Positions 17,816 through 26,052 of a stretch of DNA of 64,000 bases are shown one piece after another (position 1 is the first letter of the stretch; each line of letters opens with the position of its first letter). The stretch is from contig FODP01000012.1 of the NCBI GenBank assembly GCA_900110395.1, forward strand, positions 124,001 to 188,000, read 5' to 3'. This DNA comes from Rhodospirillales bacterium URHD0017 (GTDB lineage: Bacteria > Pseudomonadota > Alphaproteobacteria > Reyranellales > Reyranellaceae). The position numbers and the translations under genes are program-made. The notes beneath the pieces were generated by a model that was not told the DNA's origin, searched no databases, and saw only the letters and a list, made by a program, of their open reading frames with translations.

Positions 17816-18508
17816 TCAGCTGGGGAGAGCCGCCTCGACCGGCAGCACGACGATGTTGTTCATCACCCGCTTCACCCCGGGTACGTTCTCGACAGCCACC
17901 CTGACGGCATCCCTTGCCGTCGGCGAAAAGGTCTGACCCCACAAATGGACGGCACCGTTGTCGACCACGACGTTGCTGACGTCGGAGGCCCAGGTATGCC
18001 TGTCCAACTCTTCGTTCACGCGGTCCCGCAGATTGTCGTCCGGCGCCGCGCATTCGGCGGTCCGGGGTTGACGGGCAAGCAGGCCTTGCAGCAGGTTGGC
18101 ACGACTGACGATGCCCACAACCTTACCCTCGCGCACGATCGGCACGCGCTTGATCGCCCGGCTCTGCATCAAGCCGGCGATTTCCTTCAGGCTCGTCTGC
18201 TCCTCCGCCGTGACGACATCCCGGGTCATGACGTCGGCCACGTGATGGGAATGCGAGCGAAGATAATCGTGCGCCAGAACCGATTCGGGCGCCAGTAGCC
18301 GCTGCAGCCAGGACCGGGCCGGCACGGCGCCGGATTCGGGCCGGTTCATGAGGTCGGCCTCGCTGACAATACCGACCAGCTTGCCGTCGGCGTCGACCAC
18401 CGGAGCGGCGCTGATCCGCGCGCCGAGGAGAATGTCTGCCGCAGCGTAGACGGTTGCGTCGGCGGGTATCGTCACGACCGGCCGTGTCATCACCTTCATG
18501 GCGTACAT
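17816..18508 (-). CDS. CBS-pair and BON domain protein
   Basis: The 230-residue protein has CBS domain 1 (about residues 5-60, KVMTRPVVTIPADATVYAAA ... GIVSEADLMNRP), CBS domain 2 (about 95-150, DVMTRDVVTAEEQTSLKEIA ... VGIVSRANLLQGLL) and a C-terminal BON domain (about 160-225, NVVVDNGAVHLWG ... VPGVKRVMNNIVV). CBS pairs bind adenosyl ligands such as AMP or ATP and act as energy sensors; BON domains bind membranes or phospholipids. ATG 18508 is preceded by AGGAG. A FixK-type box lies 58 bases upstream. It is a paralogue of the protein at 26739-27434. Confidence 0.9.
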   Translation of the reverse strand: MYAMKVMTRPVVTIPADATVYAAADILLGARISAAPVVDADGKLVGIVSEADLMNRPESGAVPARSWLQRLLAPESVLAHDYLRSHSHHVADVMTRDVVTAEEQTSLKEIAGLMQSRAIKRVPIVREGKVVGIVSRANLLQGLLARQPRTAECAAPDDNLRDRVNEELDRHTWASDVSNVVVDNGAVHLWGQTFSPTARDAVRVAVENVPGVKRVMNNIVVLPVEAALPS

Positions 18509-18565
18509 GAACAGCTCCTGCTTGATTAAGCAGACTGTCCATTGCACGCACCGGCCTGATCGGGC

Positions 18566-18579
18566 TTGTTCCAGATCAA
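18566..18579. promoter_or_regulatory. FixK/FNR-type box
   Basis: TTGT-TCCAGA-TCAA, centred near 18572. A class II FNR-type promoter for the minus-strand CBS-BON gene would start about 41 bases away, near 18531, leaving a short leader with its AGGAG site. Confidence 0.6.
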
Positions 18580-18631
18580 CCGCCTCGGCTTTCGCCGCCC
18601 GGCCCGCGCGCCGGCACGGCGGCGTCACTCC

Positions 18632-18645
18632 TTGATTTGGCTCAA
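18632..18645. promoter_or_regulatory. FixK/FNR-type box
   Basis: TTGA-TTTGGC-TCAA has perfect outer half-sites. Centred near 18638, it is correctly placed for a start near 18680, 26 bases before the pfkB-like gene on the plus strand. Confidence 0.65.
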
Positions 18646-18705
18646 GGCACTGCTGCTGCAGTGGCGGCCACCATGCCGCCGATGCCAGTCCATGGAGAAG
18701 ATGCA

Positions 18706-19665
18706 ATGCCGCCGCGGATCGTGACGCTGACGGTCAATCCAGCCGTCGACCTGGCCACAACGGCAAAATCCGTACAACCCGGGCACAAGATCCGGACGTT
18801 CAACGAACGCTACGATCCGGGTGGCGGTGGCATCAATGTGGCGCGCGTCATCTTCGAATTGGGTGGGCAAACGCTGGCGCTCTTTGCCTCGGGTGGGGTT
18901 ACAGGGCGATTCGTCGAGGAAATGCTGACGACGGCGAAAGTGCCGAGCCAAGTCGTCCCGATACGCAATGCCTGCCGGATCAGCGTGACGGTGCATGACC
19001 AATCGAGCGGGCTGGAATACCGTTTTGTGCCGCAAGGTCCGCAGCTCGCGGCGTCGGACTGCGCGAACATTCTCGAAGCTCTCCATCAGGTCGAAGCGGA
19101 CTGGATCGTGGCGAGCGGAAGCCTGGCCCCCGGGATGCCGACCGACTTTTACGGCAAAGTGGCGGCTGTCGTCAGCGGACGCGGTTCGAAGTTTGCGCTG
19201 GATACATCCGGTCCGGCGCTGGCCGCTGCGCTCGGGCACGGCATTTCCCTGCTGAAACCCAGCCTTTCCGAATTCGAATCGATCGTCGGCCACGAAGTGC
19301 GCGACCTTCCGAGCCAGATGACGCAGGCCAGGCGCCTCGCCCAAACCGGTGCGGCCGAGATGGTCGCGCTCAGCCTGGGGGCCGGCGGCGCGATCGTGGC
19401 AACGGCTGATCGGGTCATTCATTCACCAGCCTTTGCCGTGCCGGCGAAGACCGGGGTTGGCGCGGGGGACAGCTTCCTTGCCGGTCTGGTATTAGGGCTA
19501 AGCGAACAACGGCCCGCCGAGGCCGCGCTTCGGCTGGCGCTTGCCTGCGGCGCGGCAGCTGTCCAGAACGTCGGCACAGCGGCCGTACGGCGCGCCGCCG
19601 TCGATGCGCTCCTCGCAGACACCATGGGCCAGCAATCCCGGCCATCCAGATGTTCAGCTGCTTGA
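18706..19665 (+). CDS. pfkB: PfkB family sugar-phosphate kinase (phosphofructokinase type)
   Basis: The 319-residue ribokinase-superfamily kinase matches phosphofructokinases of the PfkB/FruK group: IVTLTVNPAVDLAT at the N-terminus, the YDPGGGGINVARVI substrate loop, and the C-terminal signature TGVGAGDSFLAGLV with the catalytic Asp in GAGD. It should phosphorylate fructose-6-phosphate (or a related hexose phosphate) in glycolysis. GGAGAAG precedes ATG 18706, and a FixK-type box lies upstream. Its stop codon sits inside the next FixK-type box. PfkB is also a hallmark gene of the mycobacterial DosR regulon. Confidence 0.87.
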   Translation: MPPRIVTLTVNPAVDLATTAKSVQPGHKIRTFNERYDPGGGGINVARVIFELGGQTLALFASGGVTGRFVEEMLTTAKVPSQVVPIRNACRISVTVHDQSSGLEYRFVPQGPQLAASDCANILEALHQVEADWIVASGSLAPGMPTDFYGKVAAVVSGRGSKFALDTSGPALAAALGHGISLLKPSLSEFESIVGHEVRDLPSQMTQARRLAQTGAAEMVALSLGAGGAIVATADRVIHSPAFAVPAKTGVGAGDSFLAGLVLGLSEQRPAEAALRLALACGAAAVQNVGTAAVRRAAVDALLADTMGQQSRPSRCSAA

Positions 19666-19675
19666 GCTAGGTCAA
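19662..19675. promoter_or_regulatory. FixK/FNR-type box
   Basis: TTGA-GCTAGG-TCAA, perfect outer half-sites, overlapping the pfkB stop codon. A -10-like TAGACT lies at 19698-19703, which fits a start near 19710. It would drive the alcohol dehydrogenase fragment and the glycosidase operon. Confidence 0.65.
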
Positions 19676-19727
19676 TAGCGGCCTCGCTGCGTCCCTGTAG
19701 ACTTGGACTGCTCACAGGAGGCCGGCG

Positions 19728-19841
19728 ATGACGAAGATGAGGGCGGCGATATTCGCGGAGGCCGATCGTACAGTCCTCGACCCTCGCCCGCCGGACATCG
19801 GTCGGCGCGACGGCGTGCTGAAGCTCGCCACCACCCCCTAG
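19728..19841 (+). pseudogene. N-terminal fragment of a zinc alcohol dehydrogenase (37 codons)
   Basis: A good ribosome site (CACAGGAGG, 7 bases from ATG 19728) starts a 37-residue frame reading MTKMRAAIFAEADRTVLD...DGVLKLATTP and then a stop. This looks like the extreme N-terminus of medium-chain zinc alcohol dehydrogenases (typically MRAAVF..PGR..L...P.P..GP.D.L.R...T), cut just before the first zinc cysteine. It keeps its own FixK-type promoter. It is most simply a truncated gene whose transcription and translation start now feed the downstream glycosidase operon. A functional leader peptide is an alternative. Confidence 0.55.
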
Positions 19842-19864
19842 CCCGTGCCGCTCGGAGCGCAGCC

Positions 19865-21244
19865 ATGGTCAGCCCCCAAGCCGCCGTCTCGGCCGTCCAG
19901 CGATTTCCTTCACGCAAGCCTCTCCGTCACGACTTCGTGTGGGGTGTGTCGACGTCGAGCTATCAGATCGAGGGCGCCGAGCGGCTCGATGGACGCGGCC
20001 CCAGCATCTGGGACGGGTTCTGCCGGCAGCCGGGGCGGATCGCCAACGGCGACACCGGTGAACTGGCCTGCGACCACTATCACCGTTATCGCGACGACAT
20101 CGCCCTGATGCAGTCGCTCGGCGTCAACGCTTATCGCTTCTCCGTTGCCTGGCCGCGGGTGCTGCCAACTGGCCGCGGCGCCGCCAACGAAGCCGGCCTC
20201 GCCTTCTATGATCGTCTGGTGGATGGCCTGCTGGAGGCCAGCATCGAGCCGTGGCTCTGCCTCTATCACTGGGATCTGCCGCAGGCGCTGCAGGACATCG
20301 GCGGCTGGACGAACCGCGATAGTGCCGGCTGGTTCTCGGATTACGCCCGGCTGATTGCCGGTCGCCTGGGCGACCGCGTGAAGCGGTTCGCGACCTTCAA
20401 CGAACCTTCCGTGTTCACACTGTTCGGCTATTCGTTCGGGTGGCATCCGCCAGCGACAGACGACTTGGTCTCGTTCCATGCGGCGATCCATCACGTCAAC
20501 TTGGCACATGGCGGGGCTGTCGATGTCCTGAGAGAGCAGGTCGACGGCGCATCCATAGGGAGCATCCACAACATGCAGCCCAGCCGGCCGGTCCATCCCA
20601 CGCCGGCCGATCAAAAGGCTGCCGCCATCCTGGACGATATCTGGAACAGGGCGTTCGCCGATCCGCAAATGATCGGCGACTACCCGGCTTCACTACGCGG
20701 CGGTATCGACTTGCATCTCCGCGACGGCGACATGCAGCGCATCTGCCGACCGGTCGATTGGCTGGGCATCAACCACTATTCCCCCATCTACGCAAAGGCA
20801 GAGGGAGCCTCGCCCCTGGGTTTCGCCTGGGCCGACGCCCCGGCCGGCGTACCCCGGTCGCCGATCGGTTGGCAGGTCGACCCCAAGGCCTTCCGCGACA
20901 CGCTGCTGGACGCCCATGACCGCTACGGGCTGCCCATCTACGTGACCGAGAACGGCGCCGGCGCCGTGGAGAAGCCCGACGCCGCGGGCGAGGTGCACGA
21001 CGCGCAGCGCATCGAATATCTCTCGAGCTACATCGATGCCATGCACGAGGCCATCGAGATCGGCGCGGACGTGCGTGGCTATTTCGTCTGGTCGCTGCTC
21101 GACAATTTCGAATGGGGTGCGGGCTACGCCAACCGCTTTGGCCTGATCTATGTCGACTACGCGACGCAGAGGCGGATCGCCAAGGCATCGGCCCGCTGGT
21201 ACAGCGCCATGATCAAGGCCCACGCCAGGCAGGCCACACCATGA
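19865..21244 (+). CDS. GH1 family beta-glucosidase
   Basis: The 459-residue glycoside hydrolase family 1 enzyme has the N-terminal FVWGVSTSSYQIEGA, the acid/base TFNEP (Glu180) and the nucleophile YVTENG (Glu362), plus the C-terminal GYFVWSLLDNFEW block. It hydrolyses beta-glucosides or related disaccharides. No signal peptide is seen, so it should be cytoplasmic. ATG 19865 was chosen because the fold begins soon after; the open frame extends upstream through the dehydrogenase fragment in another phase. Its stop overlaps the glucokinase start (ATGA). Confidence 0.94.
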   Translation: MVSPQAAVSAVQRFPSRKPLRHDFVWGVSTSSYQIEGAERLDGRGPSIWDGFCRQPGRIANGDTGELACDHYHRYRDDIALMQSLGVNAYRFSVAWPRVLPTGRGAANEAGLAFYDRLVDGLLEASIEPWLCLYHWDLPQALQDIGGWTNRDSAGWFSDYARLIAGRLGDRVKRFATFNEPSVFTLFGYSFGWHPPATDDLVSFHAAIHHVNLAHGGAVDVLREQVDGASIGSIHNMQPSRPVHPTPADQKAAAILDDIWNRAFADPQMIGDYPASLRGGIDLHLRDGDMQRICRPVDWLGINHYSPIYAKAEGASPLGFAWADAPAGVPRSPIGWQVDPKAFRDTLLDAHDRYGLPIYVTENGAGAVEKPDAAGEVHDAQRIEYLSSYIDAMHEAIEIGADVRGYFVWSLLDNFEWGAGYANRFGLIYVDYATQRRIAKASARWYSAMIKAHARQATP

Positions 21245-22197
21245 GCGGATGCCTCCTCGCAGATATCGGCGGCACGAAGGCCCGCTTTGCCGTGCTTCGC
21301 GATTCGCGACTGGGCAGCGTCGAAACGCTGGCGACGCGCGACTACGCGAATGCCATTGACGGCATCCGCCACTTCCTGGGACGGCATCACAATGACGGCA
21401 TCGACCGCGCCGTGTTCGCAGCCGCCGGGCCCGTCCAAGACGGCCGCTGCGCGCTCACCAATGCATCATGGGTCCTCGACAGCAGGGAGCTCGCGAACAC
21501 GCTTGGCATGCACCCGATCAGGATCGTCAACGACCTCGAGGCCCTCGCCTGGGCGGTACCCAATTTGACGGCGTCGGATGTCGCTGCCATCGGGGACGGC
21601 CAGGAAGCGCCATCGGAGCCGGTTGCGTTGATCGCGCCGGGCACCGGCCTCGGCATGGCTTGCCACGTTCCGGGCAGCCCGCGGGCAATGGCGAGCGAAG
21701 GCGGACATGCAACGCTTGCCAGCACGACGACCGCCGAAGCCGCGGTGGTCGAATTCCTGCAGCGTCGTCACGGCCATGTCTCGGCCGAGCGCGTGCTATC
21801 GGGCGGCGGCCTGGTCAACCTGCATGATGCATTGAGCGACGCTCGGAAAGCGTCGGCTTCGTCGCCCTCTCCGGAAGAGATCGTGCGCGCCGCAATCGAC
21901 GGCCAGTCCGAGACCGCGCGCCGGGCACTCGATCTGTTCTGCGGCTTCCTGGGTTCGGTCTCCGGCAACGCGGCATTGACCTTCGGCGCCCGTGGCGGCG
22001 TACTGATCGCCGGTGGGATCGCTCCCCGGATCGTCGATTACCTGCGCCAGTCGGATTTCCGCGAGCGCTTCGAGGGCAAGGGCCGACTTCGCAGCTATTT
22101 GGCACGCATTCCGACCAGGATCGTCATCCGCCCAGACCCCACATTCCTAGGCCTGGCCGCCCTCGCCCAGCAGGTCGACAGCGGAGCAAGCGCTTGA
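21241..22197 (+). CDS. glk: Glucokinase
   Basis: The 318-residue protein phosphorylates glucose with ATP. It has the phosphate-1 motif LLADIGGTKARFAVL, the catalytic-region LEALAWAVP and IAPGTGLGMA, the SEGGHATLAS block and the LSGGGLVNLH signature typical of the bacterial Glk family. It is translationally coupled to the glycosidase (4-base overlap), so glucose released by the GH1 enzyme would be trapped as glucose-6-phosphate. Confidence 0.95.
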   Translation: MSGCLLADIGGTKARFAVLRDSRLGSVETLATRDYANAIDGIRHFLGRHHNDGIDRAVFAAAGPVQDGRCALTNASWVLDSRELANTLGMHPIRIVNDLEALAWAVPNLTASDVAAIGDGQEAPSEPVALIAPGTGLGMACHVPGSPRAMASEGGHATLASTTTAEAAVVEFLQRRHGHVSAERVLSGGGLVNLHDALSDARKASASSPSPEEIVRAAIDGQSETARRALDLFCGFLGSVSGNAALTFGARGGVLIAGGIAPRIVDYLRQSDFRERFEGKGRLRSYLARIPTRIVIRPDPTFLGLAALAQQVDSGASA

Positions 22198-23303
22198 TTC
22201 CAGCAGCCGCCGTGGATGTCGACAACGAAGTACCGGCGGTCGGTGCCAAGCCGCTGCGGCGCTTCTGGCGCACGGCGCTCGGCTTCTGGCGCGGCGAGAG
22301 TGCGTGGATCCCTTGGGCCCTTATCGCCATGCTGATCGTCTGCGTGGTTGCGCAGCTTCTCGTGCAGTATCGACTGAACCTGTGGAATCGCGACTTCTTC
22401 AATGCCTTGGAACGCCGCGACGGCAGGGACATCCTGGAGCAGACATACCTGCTGCCCGCCCTCGCCGCCAGCAGCGTGATTCTGGCCACGACGGCCGTCT
22501 GGGGTCGCATGTCCTTCCAGCGACGGTGGCGTGACTGGCTCACGTCCGACCTTCTCGGGCTCTGGCTGAGCAACGACAACTATCGGCGCCTCGAGGCGGC
22601 TCCGGGCGAGCCGCAATTGGCCGAATACCGCATTGCCGAAGATGCGCGTATCGCCACCGATGCGCCCATCGACCTGCTCGTGGGCTTGCTTGCCTCGATT
22701 CTCACCGCGGCGACGTTCGTTGTCGTTCTCTGGACTGTCGGCGGCTCGCTTGCCGTCGACATGTTCGGCGTGACGCTGCACCTGCCCGGCTACCTGGTCT
22801 TTGCCAGCATTGGCTACGCCATGATCACCACCGGGGCGATGGTGGTGGTCGGCCGCAAGATGGCACACGTCATCGAGCGCAAGAACCAGGCGGAATCGGA
22901 GTTGAAGTTTGCGGTGGCGCGGCTGCGCACAAATGCCCTTCAACCAACGGCCGGTGCCAGCCAGAGTGCTCCCGTCGGCTTCGCCCTGTCGGAAGTCATG
23001 CGCCACTGGCGGCGCCTGCGGGGCCAGCATGTGCGCACGACGCTGGTGTCCCATGCCAATTCACTGCTCGCGCCACTGGTCGGCCTGATCCTGTGCGTGC
23101 CCCAGTACATCAACTATACGATGTCGCTTGGCGAGGTCACCCAGGCCGCGGCAGCCTTCGCCGCGGTCCAAGGCGCCTTCAACTGGCTGGTCGACAACTA
23201 TCCTCGCCTGGCGGAGTGGGCCTCCTCCGCCAGCCGCGTCGGTATCCTGCTGCTGGGCATCGACGTCCTGGCGCCGGCTCAACCGCAATCCGGTGTTCGC
23301 TGA
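22194..23303 (+). CDS. SbmA/YddA-type ABC membrane domain without ATPase
   Basis: The 369-residue membrane protein matches the transmembrane half of YddA/SbmA-like transporters: NLWNRDFFNALERRD, a WRDWLTSDLLGLWLSNDNYRRL block, YRIAEDARIATDAPI, and a C-terminal FAAVQGAFNWLVDNYPRLAEW. About six membrane helices are visible. YddA-type proteins continue into a nucleotide-binding domain, but this one stops where that domain would start; SbmA/BacA peptide importers naturally lack it. The start is TTG 22194, overlapping the glk stop by 4 bases with GGAG upstream. The P-type ATPase follows after 3 bases. Confidence 0.8.
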   Translation: MIPAAAVDVDNEVPAVGAKPLRRFWRTALGFWRGESAWIPWALIAMLIVCVVAQLLVQYRLNLWNRDFFNALERRDGRDILEQTYLLPALAASSVILATTAVWGRMSFQRRWRDWLTSDLLGLWLSNDNYRRLEAAPGEPQLAEYRIAEDARIATDAPIDLLVGLLASILTAATFVVVLWTVGGSLAVDMFGVTLHLPGYLVFASIGYAMITTGAMVVVGRKMAHVIERKNQAESELKFAVARLRTNALQPTAGASQSAPVGFALSEVMRHWRRLRGQHVRTTLVSHANSLLAPLVGLILCVPQYINYTMSLGEVTQAAAAFAAVQGAFNWLVDNYPRLAEWASSASRVGILLLGIDVLAPAQPQSGVR

Positions 23304-23306
23304 CCG

Positions 23307-25832
23307 ATGCCTGATTCGCACATGCGCCAGGCAGGCCTTAGCGAGGGCGAAGCCAGGGCGCGCCTTCAGACGGAAGGCTTCAACGATCTGCCCTCGACGG
23401 AACGCCGGACCCTCCTGCACATCGTGGGCGACGTCTTGCGCGAGCCGATGTTCGCCTTGCTGCTGGGTGCCGGCGCCGTCTACCTGGCGCTGGGCGATCT
23501 CGGCGAAGCATCCATACTGCTCGCCTTTGCCACCTTCTCGGTGCTTATCGCCGTCGTTCAGCAGACCCGCAGCGAACGCGTGCTCGATGCCCTGCGTGAC
23601 ATCGCGAGCCCGCGCGCATTGGTCGTGCGGGACGGCCAGCGCCACCGCATCCCCGGCCGGGAGGTGGTTCGCGGCGATGTCATCGTTCTCCTGGAAGGCG
23701 ATCGAGTGCCGGCTGATGCCGTGCTCACGGCCGCAACCGACCTTCAGGTCGACGAATCGCTGTTGACGGGAGAGTCCGTCACGGTCCGCAAGACACATGC
23801 GGCCCTCGACATCGCAATGGCGCGTCCGGGCGGCGAGAATACCCCCTTCGTCTTTTCGGGAACGCTTGTCGTCCACGGTGAAGGCCTGGCGGTCGTGCAG
23901 GCAACGGGACCGCGATCCGAGCTCGGAAAGATCGGACAATCGTTGCGCCACATTGCCACCGAGCCGCCGCGGCTGCAGACTGAAACCCGTCATCTCGTCG
24001 GAGTCTTCGCCGCAATCGGGATCGCGGCAAGCCTTCTGGTCATCGTCGCCCATGGCCTGGTGCACGGCGACTGGCTGCAGGCAGTCCTCGGCGGCATTGC
24101 ACTCGGCATGTCGATGCTGCCCGAAGAATTTCCTCTGGTGCTGACCGCGTTCATGGTCATGGGCGCCTGGCGGCTGTCGCGGGCCCGCGTCCTCACGCGG
24201 CGCGCGGCGGCGATCGAAATGCTCGGTGCTGCAACGGTCCTCTGCACCGACAAGACCGGCACCCTGACCGAGAACCGGATGACCGTGGCCGAACTGCGCA
24301 CGTCGGTCCTGCAGTGGCGTCCCGACGGAGAGTCACCGTTGCCCGCGGCATTTGCCGCGGTGATCAAGGCGGCCATGCTTGCAAGCGCGCCGCATCCATC
24401 CGACCCGATGGAGAAAGCCATCGCCGAGCTCGCTCGTGGCAGCGGTGATGACGGCACCGGGCGAACACTCATCCGCCACTATGGCCTGAGCCCACAGTTG
24501 CTTGCCATGAGCAATGTCTGGCAAGCGAAGGGCGCGGAGAGCTGCAAGGTTCTGGCGAAGGGCGCGCCGGAGGCGATCGCCTTGCTGTGTCGTCTCAGCG
24601 ATCGGAAATTGGTCTGGCTTCATCAGGCCGTCGACGACATGGCGGGTCATGGCCAGCGCGTGCTCGGCGTGGCACGGGCCGACTGTGCGGCCGACGGACT
24701 TCCCGATTCGCAGGCCGGATTCGCCTTCGAGTTCGTCGGCCTTGTCGGCTTCGCCGATCCATTGCGCGCCAATGTCCCCGATGCCATTGGCGAATGCCAC
24801 GCGGCCGGGGTGCGCGTCATCATGATCACCGGCGACTATCCGGCGACGGCGCGCACCATCGCCCGGCAAGCCGGGCTCGACGGCGACGCGGTGATCGACG
24901 GGGCCGAACTGGCAAAGCTCGAGCAGTCCGTGCTCCGCGAGCGACTGCAATCGACCAACATCTTTGCCCGCATTCTGCCGGAGCAGAAGCTTCGCATCGT
25001 CGAGGCACTGAAGGCCAACGGCGAGATCGTCGCCATGACAGGCGATGGCGTCAACGACGCACCGGCGCTCAAGGCGGCGCATATCGGGGTCGCGATGGGC
25101 GGCCGCGGCACCGATGTCGCGCGCGAGGCGTCCTCGATCGTCCTGCTGGACGACGACTTCAGCTCGATCGTCCGAACCGTCCGGCTTGGCCGACGCATCT
25201 ACGACAACCTTCGCAAGGCGAGCAGCTACATCGTGGCGGTCCATGTGCCGATCGCCGGCTTGGCGCTGCTGCCGCTGCTCTTTGGCATGCCGTTCATGCT
25301 GACCCCGGTGCACATCGCCTTTCTCGAAATGGTGATCGATCCCGCCTGCTCGATCGTCTTCGAGGCCGAGCGAGCCGAGCGGGACCTGATGCGCCGGCCG
25401 CCGCGGCACGTTTCGAGCCGGCTGCTCTCTCCGGCGATGGGCGGGTGGAGCCTTCTGCAGGGTTCGTTGGCTCTCGGTGCACTTGTCATCGTGTTTCTCG
25501 CCGCCGTTGACCGCAACATGCCGGAGAACGAACTCAGGGCATTGATGTTCACCTCCCTCGTGCTGACGAACGTCAGCCTCATCCTGGTCAATCGCTCCTT
25601 CTCATCCTCGCCGGTGGACGCCCTGCGGCGTCCCAACCTTTTCCTGTGGCTCCTGCTGATACCGGTCGCCGGGCTGCTGGCGATCGCGCTGATGTGGCCA
25701 CCGGCAATGCAGCTCTTCCGCTTCGGTCCGTTTCACGTCCACGACCTTGCCGTCTCCGTGGCGGCGGCTCTTGGTGTGCTGCTGATAGCGGAAGCGATCA
25801 AGCCGCTGTGGCGGGTCAGCTTTCGCTCGTAA
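23307..25832 (+). CDS. P-type (P2-like) cation-transporting ATPase
   Basis: The 841-residue pump has the N-terminal cation-ATPase domain (GLSEGEARARLQTEGFNDLP), the actuator loop LTGESV, phosphorylation site CTDKTGTLT with Asp315, the KGAPE nucleotide-domain motif, GDGVNDAPALKAAHIGVAMG, and about ten helices. The helix-4 ion motif reads PEEFP (272-276) instead of the PEGLP common in calcium and sodium pumps, so ion selectivity is open. It is the fourth gene of a tightly packed run from the GH1 gene. A P2-type ATPase (CtpF) is also part of the mycobacterial DosR regulon. Confidence 0.92.
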   Translation: MPDSHMRQAGLSEGEARARLQTEGFNDLPSTERRTLLHIVGDVLREPMFALLLGAGAVYLALGDLGEASILLAFATFSVLIAVVQQTRSERVLDALRDIASPRALVVRDGQRHRIPGREVVRGDVIVLLEGDRVPADAVLTAATDLQVDESLLTGESVTVRKTHAALDIAMARPGGENTPFVFSGTLVVHGEGLAVVQATGPRSELGKIGQSLRHIATEPPRLQTETRHLVGVFAAIGIAASLLVIVAHGLVHGDWLQAVLGGIALGMSMLPEEFPLVLTAFMVMGAWRLSRARVLTRRAAAIEMLGAATVLCTDKTGTLTENRMTVAELRTSVLQWRPDGESPLPAAFAAVIKAAMLASAPHPSDPMEKAIAELARGSGDDGTGRTLIRHYGLSPQLLAMSNVWQAKGAESCKVLAKGAPEAIALLCRLSDRKLVWLHQAVDDMAGHGQRVLGVARADCAADGLPDSQAGFAFEFVGLVGFADPLRANVPDAIGECHAAGVRVIMITGDYPATARTIARQAGLDGDAVIDGAELAKLEQSVLRERLQSTNIFARILPEQKLRIVEALKANGEIVAMTGDGVNDAPALKAAHIGVAMGGRGTDVAREASSIVLLDDDFSSIVRTVRLGRRIYDNLRKASSYIVAVHVPIAGLALLPLLFGMPFMLTPVHIAFLEMVIDPACSIVFEAERAERDLMRRPPRHVSSRLLSPAMGGWSLLQGSLALGALVIVFLAAVDRNMPENELRALMFTSLVLTNVSLILVNRSFSSSPVDALRRPNLFLWLLLIPVAGLLAIALMWPPAMQLFRFGPFHVHDLAVSVAAALGVLLIAEAIKPLWRVSFRS

Positions 25833-25868
25833 CGGCCAGCCTGGCGGCCACCGATTCGGCCGCTCGCC

Positions 25869-25961
25869 ATGGGAAGCATCCTGGCGTCGCTGATCGTGGG
25901 CTCCGTCTATCTCTTCCTGGGCCTGATCGCCGCTGTCGTTCTGCAGGCGCGGCGTCGCTGA
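25869..25961 (+). CDS. Possible 30-residue single-helix membrane peptide
   Basis: A short frame reads MGSILASLIVGSVYLFLGLIAAVVLQARRR: one hydrophobic helix followed by a positive tail, as expected for a small inner-membrane protein oriented by the positive-inside rule. It starts 36 bases after the P-type ATPase stop. Small single-helix subunits of ion pumps are known (for example KdpF), so an accessory role is possible. The ribosome site is weak and no homologue is recognised. Confidence 0.4.
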   Translation: MGSILASLIVGSVYLFLGLIAAVVLQARRR

Positions 25962-26052
25962 ACCTACGTAGAATCGCTTAGTGCAAGACCTGAATGGTGG
26001 AATACGGGACGGAGAGCTACTCACCCATCATCGAGACCAAGGGGAGAAAGCC

